NCBI GenBank assembly: GCA_016702545.1
Contig: JADJDT010000016.1
Location: 62,001 to 126,000 of the forward strand
DNA: 64,000 bases
Direction of reading: 5' to 3'
DNA from: Pseudomonadota bacterium
GTDB lineage: Bacteria > Myxococcota_A > Polyangia > GCA-2747355
Below are positions 1-7,998 of this stretch, in pieces; positions within the stretch are counted from its first letter, which is position 1, and every line of letters starts with the position of its first letter. Position numbers and translations under genes: made by a program. A model generated the notes under the pieces. The model saw nothing but the letters and a program-made list of their open reading frames with translations, did no database searches and had not been told where the DNA came from.

Positions 1-250
1 CGGCCTCGAGGGTGAAGGGCACCGGGGCCCGCCGCTGCAGCCGCAGCAGCAGCTCGAGCAGCGTGGCCGAGTCCTTGCCCCCGGACAGCGCCACCAGCAC
101 GCGGTCGCCCGCCGCGATCATGCCGAAGTCCGCGACGGCCTGGCCGACCGCGCGCCCGAGCCGGCGCTCCAGGCGCGGCAGCTCCTCGGTCGGGCCCACG
201 TCAGGGGCCTGCGCGGCGCTGCGGGCCGGGATCGTCGATGACGCACTCAT
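1..250 (-). CDS. ttcA: tRNA 2-thiocytidine biosynthesis protein TtcA-like, N-terminal part (runs off window)
   Basis: PP-loop ATPase that thiolates cytidine 32 of tRNAs in the TtcA family. Only the first ~83 residues are present, because the gene runs off the left edge. Seen: a DFGMIAAGDRVLVALSGGKD stretch at about residues 42-61, with the SGGKDS ATP-binding loop, followed by the helix LLELLLRL. Residues 1-40 are a polar leader. The start at 250 is the ATG giving a compact N-terminus. The [4Fe-4S] cysteines that separate TtcA from TilS and related PP-loop enzymes lie outside the window, so the subfamily is inferred from the loop context (ADFGMI before the P-loop is typical of TtcA). Confidence 0.75.
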   Translation of the reverse strand, partial: MSASSTIPARSAAQAPDVGPTEELPRLERRLGRAVGQAVADFGMIAAGDRVLVALSGGKDSATLLELLLRLQRRAPVPFTLEA

Positions 251-310
251 CGGCCCCCTGATAGTCGATTCCGCGCCTGCGGGCAATCGGGGGCATCATT
301 CAGTCTCCTC

Positions 311-336
311 AGGGCTCGTGACAAAACAACGCGATC
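311..336 (+). repeat. 26-bp dispersed motif, copy 1
   Basis: A 26-bp stretch beginning AGGGCTCGTGACAAAACAAC matches positions 32663-32688 at 24 of 26 bases. It lies in the gap between ttcA and the 3' end of the porin gene, next to a weak hairpin (ACAACG paired with CGTTGT around a short loop, then T-rich on the minus strand) that could end porin transcription. Function unknown. Confidence 0.4.
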
Positions 337-392
337 AAAACAATGCGATCGTTGTGGCCGCCGATCGATCGCGTCCGCCAGCGCGAGGGCCC

Positions 393-1778
393 TCAGAAAG
401 AGGCGTCGAGCTGGAGCCGGGCGAGGTGTCGCCCCGAGCGGTCGTCCGGGCCGAAGATGAAGAAGTAGTCGCCCTGCAGCTTGAGCGCGTGGCCGTTGAG
501 GTAGAGGTTGACGCCACCGCCGATCGGCCACCCCTGCGCCTGGGCGAACCCTTGCAGCTGCGGATCGGTGCGTCGATTCCAGGCGAAGAGCTGCTCCCAG
601 CGCGCCGCCAGCTCGATCCGTCGGTGGACCATCAGGCCGACCTGCACCAGGTAGCCGTAGCCCGAGCGCGTCCACTCGCGCGGCGCCTGCTCGTCGACCG
701 CACCGTCGACCGCACCGTCGACCGCACCGTCGACCGCACCATCGACCACCCCGTCGAGGTGATCGCGCGTGACGCGACGCAAGAGCGCCTCTGCCAGCAG
801 CGAACAGCCGCGATACTTGAAGACCAGATCGACGGCGGCGTGCCAGTCGTTGGTCGTGCCGAGGGTGAAGGTGGCCCCCGAGGTGCTTTGCTGGCGCTGC
901 GTGCGGTGGTTGTAGGCTCCCGCCAGCCCGAAGGCCAGCCGCGGCCGGCGCTCGCGCAGCAGGTCGCCCTCGCTGTCGTCGTCGAAGGCGCCCCAGGGGC
1001 GCAGCACGAGCCGTGCGACGACCAAGGGGCCGAGCACCTGCGCGCCGAAGCGGTTGCGCCCCTCGCCGCTGCCGAGAAAGAGGTGGTAGCCGAGCACCCG
1101 CGTGCCGAAGAGATCGACGGACGAGAGCATCAGCCCGACATCGCGATCGAGCGTCAGCTCGCGCACGAGCTGGGGTCGATCGACGAGCTGCAGCGCGAAC
1201 TCGCGCACGGTGCGCGCGCGATCGAAGGGCACGAAGAACTGGCCGACGCGCAGGTTGAGATCGCGGTAGCGGACGAGCTCGAGGAAGGCGTCGAAGATCG
1301 GCGAGGCGCTCTCGCGCTCGAAGTCGCCGTCACCGAGGGCGAGCTGGAGGGAGAAGCGCAGGTCGGGGTCCAGCAGGTGGCCGGCAGCGCTCAGTCGTAC
1401 GGTCTTGATCACGAGCCCGCTGGTGCTGCTGCCGGCCGCGTGGACGAGGGTGCTGCGGAGCTGGAGGCGGCTGCGCAGCGTCAGCGCGAAGCGCTCGTCG
1501 CGCGACGCGAAGGTGACGCCGTGTCCGGGCGCCGCGCTCACCGTCACCGGGCTGGGGCTGGCCGTCACCGGGCTGGGGCTGGCCGCCACGAGGCTGGGGC
1601 TGGCCGTGGCGGCGCCCCCTGGCGCTGCGCCCAGCGGGGCCCCCTCGGCCATCGCCCCGGCGCTGAGCCAGAGTGCGCCCAAGAGCCAGCCACACGCGGT
1701 CGCCCGTGCAGGTTCCCGCGCTCGCCGCCCCGCGCCATCGCCGGTCCTTCGCAGAGTCCGACGCGTGGTGGTTGGCAC
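393..1778 (-). CDS. Outer-membrane porin, OprO/OprP-like
   Basis: A ~461-residue protein with a long N-terminal region containing a hydrophobic signal segment (GWLLGALWLSAGAMAEG, about residues 30-46), then a Pro/Ser-rich linker with repeated SPSPVT units. A beta-barrel follows, with alternating aromatic and charged strands, for example LRVGQFFVPFDRARTVRE, the phosphate-selective porin (OprO/OprP) signature region. It ends in an aromatic residue (LQLDASF), as outer-membrane barrels do. A 12-bp tandem repeat inserts DGAV units near residue 340. The start is a GTG, and a more internal start just before the signal segment is possible. The transported substrate cannot be told from the sequence. 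Confidence 0.72.
   Translation of the reverse strand: MPTTTRRTLRRTGDGAGRRAREPARATACGWLLGALWLSAGAMAEGAPLGAAPGGAATASPSLVAASPSPVTASPSPVTVSAAPGHGVTFASRDERFALTLRSRLQLRSTLVHAAGSSTSGLVIKTVRLSAAGHLLDPDLRFSLQLALGDGDFERESASPIFDAFLELVRYRDLNLRVGQFFVPFDRARTVREFALQLVDRPQLVRELTLDRDVGLMLSSVDLFGTRVLGYHLFLGSGEGRNRFGAQVLGPLVVARLVLRPWGAFDDDSEGDLLRERRPRLAFGLAGAYNHRTQRQQSTSGATFTLGTTNDWHAAVDLVFKYRGCSLLAEALLRRVTRDHLDGVVDGAVDGAVDGAVDGAVDEQAPREWTRSGYGYLVQVGLMVHRRIELAARWEQLFAWNRRTDPQLQGFAQAQGWPIGGGVNLYLNGHALKLQGDYFFIFGPDDRSGRHLARLQLDASF
697..756 (+). repeat. 12-bp tandem repeat inside porin gene
   Basis: Five 12-bp units: three exact ACCGCACCGTCG, one with a single change and one more diverged. On the minus strand they encode (DGAV)n, probably in an extracellular or periplasmic loop. 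Unit length is a multiple of three, so copy-number changes keep the frame. Confidence 0.85.
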
Positions 1779-2090
1779 CGCTCACCTCGTGGTCGATCGC
1801 TCGCCCTGCGCGTTAGCCGCGGCGCCCGGCGCCAAACGCGGCGCTACGGGCCGAGAAGTCTCGCAGCGTGCATCAGCTCAAGTCGCGAGGCAATCGGTTG
1901 GTGGCTGCACGATTCGTGGCGCACGACGGACGCTGACGGACGCTGACGGATTGCCAAAGGCCGACCAAGTTGCGACGATGCGCGCCCGAGAGCCGCGCGT
2001 GCCGCGCAGCGCCCGCGGTGGGTGCTGCAGGCGCCCGCCCGCTGAGCACGCCAAGTGCGGACGTACGCCTCAAAGGATGATCTGGTGACC

Positions 2091-4365
2091 ATGAGTAGCG
2101 CGCCCGCAACGGCAAACCTGCCGGAGGAGAGCTTCAGCTACGACGACGCGATCGTGCGCCGCTTCGTCCTGGCGACCGTGGTCTGGGGCATCGTCGGCAT
2201 GCTCGTCGGGCTGTTGCTGGCGCTCCAGCTCGGGCTGCACCAGCTCAACCTCGGGCTGCCGTGGACCAGCTTCGGCCGCCTGCGGCCGCTGCACACCAAC
2301 GCGGTGATCTTCGCCTTCGCGGGTAATGGCATCTTCGCCGCGGTCTACTACTCGTGTCAGCGGCTGCTCAAGGCGCGGTTGTTCTCCGGCGCGCTCAGCG
2401 CGCTGCACTTCTGGGGCTGGCAGGCGATCATCGTCGCGGCGGCGATCACGCTGCCGCTCGGCTACACCCAGGGTAAGGAGTACGCCGAGCTCGAGTGGCC
2501 GCTCGACCTCGCCATCGCCGTGGTCTGGGTCGTGTTCGCCGCCAACGTCTTCGGCACGATCGCGCGCCGCCGCGAGCGCCACCTGTACGTCGCGATCTGG
2601 TTCTACCTCGCCAGCATCGTCACCGTGGCCCTGCTCCACATCTTCAACGGCCTGGCGATCCCCGCCGGTGCGTTGAAGAGCTACTCGATCTACGCCGGCG
2701 TGCAGGACGCCTTCATGCAGTGGTGGTACGGCCACAACGCCGTGGCCTTCTTCCTGACCACGCCCTTCCTCGGGCTGATGTACTACTTCCTGCCCAAGGC
2801 CGCCGACCGCCCGGTCTTCAGCTACCGGCTCTCGATCCTCCACTTCTGGACGCTGGTCTTCATCTACATCTGGGCCGGCCCGCACCACCTGCACTACACG
2901 GCGCTGCCCGAGCTGGGCCTCCACGCTGGGCATGGTCTTCTCGCTCATGCTGTGGATGCCCTCGTGGGGCGGGATGATCAACGGCCTGCTGACACTGCGC
3001 GGCGCATGGCACAAGGTGGCCGAGGACCCGGTGCTCAAGTTCTTCGTGGTCGCGATCACCTTCTACGGCATGTCGACCTTCGAGGGGCCGATGATGTCGA
3101 TCAAGAGCGTCAACGCGCTCTCGCATTACACCGATTGGACGATTGGCCACGTACATGGTGGCACGCTCGGCTGGGTCGGCTTCATGATCTTCGGCATGCT
3201 CTACTGGCTGGCGCCGCGCCTGTTCCAGACCGAGCTCTACAGCAAGACGCTGGCCACCACGCACTTCTGGATCGCGACGATCGGCATCGTGCTCTACGTC
3301 GTCGCGCTGTGGACGGCGGGGATCACGCAGGGCCTGATGTGGCGCGCCTTCGACGAGACCGGGCGGCTGGCCTATCCAGACTTCGTCGAGACCGTGGTCA
3401 AGCTGCTGCCGATGTACTGGGTGCGGGCGCTCGGCGGCGCGCTCTATCTGATCGGCGCGCTGCTGATGGCCTACAACCTGCTGCGGACCTGGCAGCGCCG
3501 CCCGGCGCAGTACGCCGAGCCGATCTTCACCGCCCCCGCGTTGGCCCGGGACTACGTCGAGCCACCCCCGCCGCCCTCGCCGCTGGAGCGCACGCAGGCG
3601 CCCGTGGCGCAGATCGGCATCCGCCTGGAGAAGCTGCTGCTCGGTTATTGGCACCGGCGCTGGGAGGGGCTGCCCGTGCTGCTGACGGTGATGACCGTGG
3701 TGGCGGTGGTCGTGGCCTCGCTCTTCGAGATCCTCCCGACTTTCCTGATCCGCTCCAACGTGCCGACGATCACCGCGGTCCGCCCCTACACGCCGCTCGA
3801 GCTGGCGGGGCGCGATATCTACCTGCGCGAGGGCTGCTTCAACTGCCATTCTCAGATGGTGCGGCCCTTCCGCGCGGAGACCGAGCGCTACGGCGAGTAC
3901 AGCAAGGCCGGCGAGTTCGTCTACGATCATCCCTTCCAGTGGGGCAGCCGCCGCATCGGCCCCGACCTCCATCGCGTCGGCGGCAAGTACCAGCACCTCT
4001 GGCACGTCGGGCACATGGAGAACCCGCGCTCGATTCAAGCCGGGTCGATCATGCCGAGCTACGACTGGCTGCTGACGCGCGATCTCGACTTCGCCGTGAT
4101 CCAGCGGCGCGTCGAGGCGATGGCGATGATCGGGGTGCCCTATGACCGCGCCGCGCTGACGCGGGCTCCGGCGCTGGCGGCAGCCCAGGCGCGCGAGATC
4201 GCCGCCGCGGTGGCCAAGGACGGCGGTCCGACGGGGTTGGAGCGCAAGGAGATCATCGCGCTGACGGCGTACTTGCAGCGGCTCGGCACCGACATCAAGG
4301 CACCACCGCCAGCGGCCACGGCCGCTGCGGCGGGGGCTGCCTCCGGAGCGGGAGCAATCCCTTGA
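2091..4365 (+). CDS. ccoNO: cbb3-type cytochrome c oxidase, fused subunits I and II (CcoN-CcoO), one frameshift
   Basis: Terminal oxidase that reduces O2 at low oxygen. The CcoN part has the haem and CuB histidines (RPLHTNAV, WYGHNAV, GPHHLHY, HVHGGTLGW) and ~12 membrane segments. It runs straight into CcoO through a Pro-rich linker (~residue 490). CcoO has a membrane anchor, one c-haem site GCFNCHSQM and the distal Met in SIMPSYDW. The frame breaks at one extra C (2913): GAG-C-TGG, where removing it restores the expected ALPEWASTLGMVF. Most likely a sequencing error, otherwise an inactivating mutation. Start: ATG 2091; GTG 2085 is better spaced from AAAGGA at 2072. First gene of the cco operon. 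Confidence 0.88.
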
Positions 4366-4565
4366 GCCTCGCCGACTCCGTGGCGCGCTCCGGACTGGCG
4401 GTCTACGCCGAGGTCGCGCTCGTGATCTTCTTCGCCGTCTTCGCCGGCATCGTGCTCTACACGCTGGCACGCCGGCACGGGGCTCGTTACGAGCGCCTGC
4501 GTCGCCTGCCGCTCGAGGACGGCCGCGCCCAGGACCCACCGCCGTCGGCAGGAGGCAAGTCGTGA
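4362..4565 (+). CDS. ccoQ: cbb3 oxidase small subunit CcoQ
   Basis: A 67-residue protein with one membrane helix (about residues 15-34, VALVIFFAVFAGIVLYTLA) followed by a basic stretch (RRHGARYERLRRLP), the CcoQ/FixQ layout. CcoQ stabilises the core complex. The TTG start overlaps the ccoO stop by four bases (TTGA), and its own stop overlaps the ccoP GTG start (GTGA), so the three are translationally coupled. Identity rests on size, topology and position rather than strong motifs. Confidence 0.8.
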   Translation: MSLADSVARSGLAVYAEVALVIFFAVFAGIVLYTLARRHGARYERLRRLPLEDGRAQDPPPSAGGKS

Positions 4566-5164
4566 GCGCAAGCGAGTCGCAGCCGCAGGTCCCGATCGAC
4601 CACGAGCGCGTGCTCGGTCACGCCTACGACGGGATCGAGGAGTACGACAATCCGCTGCCTGGCTGGTGGGTCGGGCTCTTCGTCGCGAGCATCGTCTTCG
4701 CGCTCGCCTACTGGGTCTTCTATCACGGTGGCGGTCCGGGGCAGTCCGAGACGGCGGTCTATGCCGACGACATGGCGGCGTACAACGAGCAGCAGGCCAA
4801 GCAGGCGGCCCGCGCGGGCACGGTCGATGAGTCCCTGCTGGCGCGCTTCGCCCGCGACCCCGCAGTGATCGCGGAGATGAAGCCGCTCTTCCTCAGCAAG
4901 TGCATGCCCTGCCATGGCCCCCACGGCGAGGGCAAGATCGGGCCGAACCTGACCGACCTGCACCAGATCCACGGCAAGGGGCGCGTAGACCTGTTCCAGA
5001 TCATTCGCGATGGCGTCGTGGCCAAGGGCATGCTCGCCTGGGGCAAGATCCTGCAGCCCGCCGAGCTGATGAAGCTCGCCGCCTACGTCTCGACCCTGCG
5101 TGGCACCTTCGCCGCCGGCGGCAAGGCACCGCAGGGCGAGCCGGTGACGGCCTTCGGCAACTGA
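4562..5164 (+). CDS. ccoP: cbb3 oxidase subunit III, CcoP, mono-haem form
   Basis: Membrane-anchored cytochrome c that feeds electrons to CcoN. The N-terminus HAYDGIEEYDNPLPGWW, then a membrane helix (~residues 38-58), is the conserved CcoP start. Only one haem c motif is present (KCMPCHGPHGEGK, ~residue 116), with the distal Met probably in KGMLAWG. Canonical CcoP is ~300 residues with two CxxCH domains; this one is 200 residues with one, so one cytochrome domain is absent rather than broken. GTG start, overlapping the ccoQ stop. Confidence 0.9.
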   Translation: MSASESQPQVPIDHERVLGHAYDGIEEYDNPLPGWWVGLFVASIVFALAYWVFYHGGGPGQSETAVYADDMAAYNEQQAKQAARAGTVDESLLARFARDPAVIAEMKPLFLSKCMPCHGPHGEGKIGPNLTDLHQIHGKGRVDLFQIIRDGVVAKGMLAWGKILQPAELMKLAAYVSTLRGTFAAGGKAPQGEPVTAFGN

Positions 5165-5193
5165 GTACTGAGGGCAGGGGCGGTGCCAGCGCG

Positions 5194-6636
5194 ATGACCA
5201 GCACGGAGCCCGCCAGTCAACAGGTCCTCTCGACGCTGAACCAGGACGGCTCGCGGCGCCAGATTCGCCCACAGCTCTCGCGCGGCCGCTTCTACCGCCG
5301 GCGCCAGGTGGTGGGCTACGCGCTGATGGCGCTGTTCACGCTGATCCCCTATCTGCGCCTGCACGGCAAGCCGCTGATGCTGCTCGACCTGCCGCGTCGC
5401 GAGTTCACGCTCTTCGGCACCACCTTCCTGCCGACGGATACCGTCCTGCTGATGCTGCTGCTGGTCAGCATCGTGGTGACGATCTTCTTGCTGACCGCGC
5501 TCTTCGGCCGCGTCTGGTGCGGCTGGGCCTGCCCGCAGACGGTTTACCTCGAGCTGCTCTACCGCCCGATCGAGCGCCTCTTCGAGGGCAGCCCGCGGCA
5601 ACAGCGCCAGCTCGATCGCGGCCTGCCCAGTCGGCGGCGCCTGCTGAAGAACCTGGTCTTCCTGCTGCTCTCGGCCTTTCTCGCGCACACCTTCCTGGCC
5701 TACTTCGTCGGGGTCGAGCGCCTGCTGCAGTGGGTGCAGCGCTCGCCCTTCGAGCATCCGGCGGCCTTCCTGGTGATGGCCGCGACCACCGCGCTGATGT
5801 TCTTCGACTTCGCCTGGTTTCGCGAGCAGACCTGCATCGTCGCCTGCCCCTACGGGCGCCTGCAGTCGGTGCTGCTCGATCGGCAGTCGATGATCGTTGG
5901 CTACGACCCGCGGCGCGGCGAGCCGCGCGGCAAGCTCGTGCGTCGCCCAGCGAATACCCCCGCGTCGGAGGCGGTGGCCGGCGCGCCGGCGCGCGGCGAC
6001 TGCATCGACTGCCGCGCCTGCGTGCAGACCTGTCCGACGGGCATCGACATTCGCCAGGGTCTGCAGCTCGAGTGCGTCGGCTGCACGCAGTGCATCGACG
6101 CCTGCGACGCCATCATGGCGCGCATTGGCAAGCCACCCGGATTGATCCGCTACACCTCGCAGGACGAGCTGGCCGGGCGCGCCCGCCGCCTGTTGCGCCC
6201 GCGCGTCGTGATCTATCCGACGCTGCTCGCGCTCGTCGTGGGGCTGTTGGTGTTGGCCCTGGCGCAGCGGCGACCAGCGGACCTCACGCTGCTCCGCGGC
6301 AGCGGCAGCCCCTTCACGTTGCTGGACCGCGACCTCGTGTCGAATCAGCTCCGCCTCAAGATCGTCAATCGCAGCGACAGCGCCCGGCGCTACACGATCG
6401 CGCTGCTCGGCGCGGCGGGCGCGCAGCTCGTCGCGCCCGAGAACCCGCTGGCCGTGGCTCCGGGCAAGACAGCGGCGACGACGGCCTTCGTGCTCGCGCC
6501 CCGCGCGCTCTTCGCCGCCGGCCCGCGCCGCGTGCGCCTGCGCGTCAGCGACGGCGTAGGCTTCGTGCAGGAGCTGCCCTACGAGCTGCTGGGCCCGCGC
6601 GCGGCCGCGGCCACCGCGCCCGGAGCGGACCGATGA
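5194..6636 (+). CDS. ccoG: Cytochrome c oxidase accessory protein CcoG (RdxA/FixG)
   Basis: Membrane-bound cupric reductase and assembly factor for cbb3 oxidase. Seen: ~5 membrane segments; the early Cys motif VWCGWACPQTVYLE (~residue 110); CIVACPYGRLQSV; and a two-cluster ferredoxin region CIDCRACVQTCPTGID plus CVGCTQCIDACDAI (~residues 270-310). An Ig-like C-terminal domain (FixG_C) follows. About 480 residues, the normal family length. The ATG at 5194 was chosen because MTSTEPASQQ begins the usual polar leader; sequence upstream in this frame is ccoP read out of frame. Its ATGA overlaps the next gene. Confidence 0.93.
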   Translation: MTSTEPASQQVLSTLNQDGSRRQIRPQLSRGRFYRRRQVVGYALMALFTLIPYLRLHGKPLMLLDLPRREFTLFGTTFLPTDTVLLMLLLVSIVVTIFLLTALFGRVWCGWACPQTVYLELLYRPIERLFEGSPRQQRQLDRGLPSRRRLLKNLVFLLLSAFLAHTFLAYFVGVERLLQWVQRSPFEHPAAFLVMAATTALMFFDFAWFREQTCIVACPYGRLQSVLLDRQSMIVGYDPRRGEPRGKLVRRPANTPASEAVAGAPARGDCIDCRACVQTCPTGIDIRQGLQLECVGCTQCIDACDAIMARIGKPPGLIRYTSQDELAGRARRLLRPRVVIYPTLLALVVGLLVLALAQRRPADLTLLRGSGSPFTLLDRDLVSNQLRLKIVNRSDSARRYTIALLGAAGAQLVAPENPLAVAPGKTAATTAFVLAPRALFAAGPRRVRLRVSDGVGFVQELPYELLGPRAAAATAPGADR

Positions 6637-7169
6637 AGCCCGGGTGGCAGTGGCCGTGGATCATCGTCGGCCTGCTCGGCGCCAACGCCCTCGCGGTGCT
6701 GCTGCTGATCGTCCTCGCGACCCACGACCCGTCGCACGCGGTCGAGCGCGATTACTACGCCAAGGGCCTGGCCTGGGACGCCGAACAGGCGGCGGCGCGG
6801 GCGGGGGAGCGCCTCGGCTGGAAGCTCGCGCTCGCGATTGCGCCGGCGCGGCAGTGGGGGAAGCGCCGGATCGAGGCCCGGCTGGTGGATCGCGACGGGC
6901 GCGCCCTGGCCGGCGCGCGCTTGCAGCTCGAGGCGCGACACCTCGCGCGCGCGGCCGAGGTGTTGCGCACGGCGCTGACGCCGCTGGGCGCGGGTCGTTA
7001 CGCGGCGACCTTGCCCCTCCGGCGCCCGGGCCTCTGGGAGCTGCGCCTGGTGGTGGAGCAGGGCGGTCGGCGCTGGACCCGCAGCTTGACGCGCGAGCTC
7101 GAGCCGCTGACGGGGCTCGCGGTGCCGGCAGCGGCGGGTGCCGCCAGGAGAGAGGGGGAACTCGAATGA
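6633..7169 (+). CDS. ccoH: FixH/CcoH family protein
   Basis: A ~178-residue protein with one N-terminal membrane helix (IIVGLLGANALAVLLLIVLA, ~residues 10-29), then the conserved FixH motif AVERDYYAKGLAWD and a periplasmic beta-rich domain. CcoH is needed for stable cbb3 assembly. ATG at 6633 overlaps the ccoG stop; the stop overlaps the next start. It completes the usual G-H order. The P-type copper ATPase CcoI and CcoS, which often follow, are not found in this window. Confidence 0.88.
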   Translation: MKPGWQWPWIIVGLLGANALAVLLLIVLATHDPSHAVERDYYAKGLAWDAEQAAARAGERLGWKLALAIAPARQWGKRRIEARLVDRDGRALAGARLQLEARHLARAAEVLRTALTPLGAGRYAATLPLRRPGLWELRLVVEQGGRRWTRSLTRELEPLTGLAVPAAAGAARREGELE

Positions 7170-7888
7170 CCGCGTTGATCGTCACGCTGGCCACCGTGGC
7201 CGGCGCCAGTCTCGTCGGCAGTCTGCACTGCGTCGGCATGTGCGGAGGCTTCGTCGCCTTCTACGCCGGCGCCGAGGCCGCAGGAACGCCCTGGTTGGCG
7301 CACCTGGCCTACAACGGCGGCCGGCTTCTGACCTACGTGGGCCTGGGCGCCGCAGCCGGTGCGCTGGGCGCCGCGGTCGATCTGGCGGGGGCAGGCTTCG
7401 ATCTGCCCCGACTTGCCGGGGTCGTCGCCGGCGTGCTGATGCTGATCTGGGGCCTCGCGATGCTGGGCACCCTGCTCGGTGCGCGCTGGCCGGCGCTCGG
7501 TCTGGCGCGGCGCCTCTCGGCCCTGCTCCAGCCGCTGGTGCGGCGGCTCGGCCAGCGTCCACCCGTGCTGCGCGCGCTGCTGCTCGGCACCCTCACCACG
7601 CTGCTGCCCTGCGGCTGGCTCTACGCCTTCGTCGTCGCCGCCGCCGGGACGGGCAGCGCGCTGCGCGGGGCGGCGCTGATGGCGGCCTTCTGGCTGGGCA
7701 CCGTGCCCGCGCTGCTGGGCCTCGGGCTCGGCGTGCGCCCGCTCGCTCGACGCCTCGGTCGCGCACTGCCCTTGCTCACCGCGCTCGCCGTGCTGGCCCT
7801 CGGCACCCTGGCGCTGGCCGGCCGCCTCCACGCCCCGGCTCCGACTCGCGCCGCCGACCCGCCCTGTCCCTGCCACCGCCGCCGCTGA
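7166..7888 (+). CDS. TauE/SafE (UreH-domain) family membrane protein of the cbb3 operon
   Basis: A 240-residue polytopic membrane protein with the family's two marks: SLHCVGMCGGFVAFY near the N-terminus and LLPCGWLYAFV in the middle. Its C-terminus has a Cys pair (PPCPCHRR). Homologues lie next to cco genes in many bacteria and are thought to act in metal or thiol handling during oxidase assembly; the substrate is not established. Start ATG 7166 after AGAGGGGG, overlapping the ccoH stop. Last gene of the operon; a hairpin follows at 7955-7991. Confidence 0.82.
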   Translation: MTALIVTLATVAGASLVGSLHCVGMCGGFVAFYAGAEAAGTPWLAHLAYNGGRLLTYVGLGAAAGALGAAVDLAGAGFDLPRLAGVVAGVLMLIWGLAMLGTLLGARWPALGLARRLSALLQPLVRRLGQRPPVLRALLLGTLTTLLPCGWLYAFVVAAAGTGSALRGAALMAAFWLGTVPALLGLGLGVRPLARRLGRALPLLTALAVLALGTLALAGRLHAPAPTRAADPPCPCHRRR

Positions 7889-7954
7889 CAGCCGGTCAGG
7901 CGGGTGCTCGCGGCCACTCGTCCTTCGTCCACCAGACGGTCGCCGCGCGTTGAA

Positions 7955-7991
7955 CCCTCGGCCCCGGATCGACCGGGTGCCCAGCCGAGGG
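7955..7991 (+). promoter_or_regulatory. Hairpin that sequesters the likely ribosome binding site of the next gene
   Basis: CCCTCGGC (7955-7962) pairs perfectly with GCCGAGGG (7984-7991), with an inner CCCGG/CCGGG stem. The right arm contains GAGGG (7987-7991), the only Shine-Dalgarno-like sequence before the ATG at 7999, with 7-nt spacing. The hairpin could end the cco transcript, although there is no U tract, or it could gate translation of the synthase downstream. Seen: the stem and spacing. Inferred: any regulatory role. Confidence 0.5.
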
Positions 7992-7998
7992 CTCACCC

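Noticed and set aside
311..362. Rho-independent terminator of the porin gene
   Set aside because: Only a 5-6 bp stem can be drawn and the T-run is short and interrupted; mentioned with the 26-bp motif but not called.
12..1946. 644-residue plus-strand open frame across ttcA and the porin
   Set aside because: Repetitive Arg/Ala/Val/Asp composition with no motif; it is the complement of the two real minus-strand genes in a high-GC genome.
2932..4365. Separate gene starting at ATG 2932
   Set aside because: It begins in the middle of a CcoN membrane helix and continues the CcoN sequence after the 2913 frameshift.
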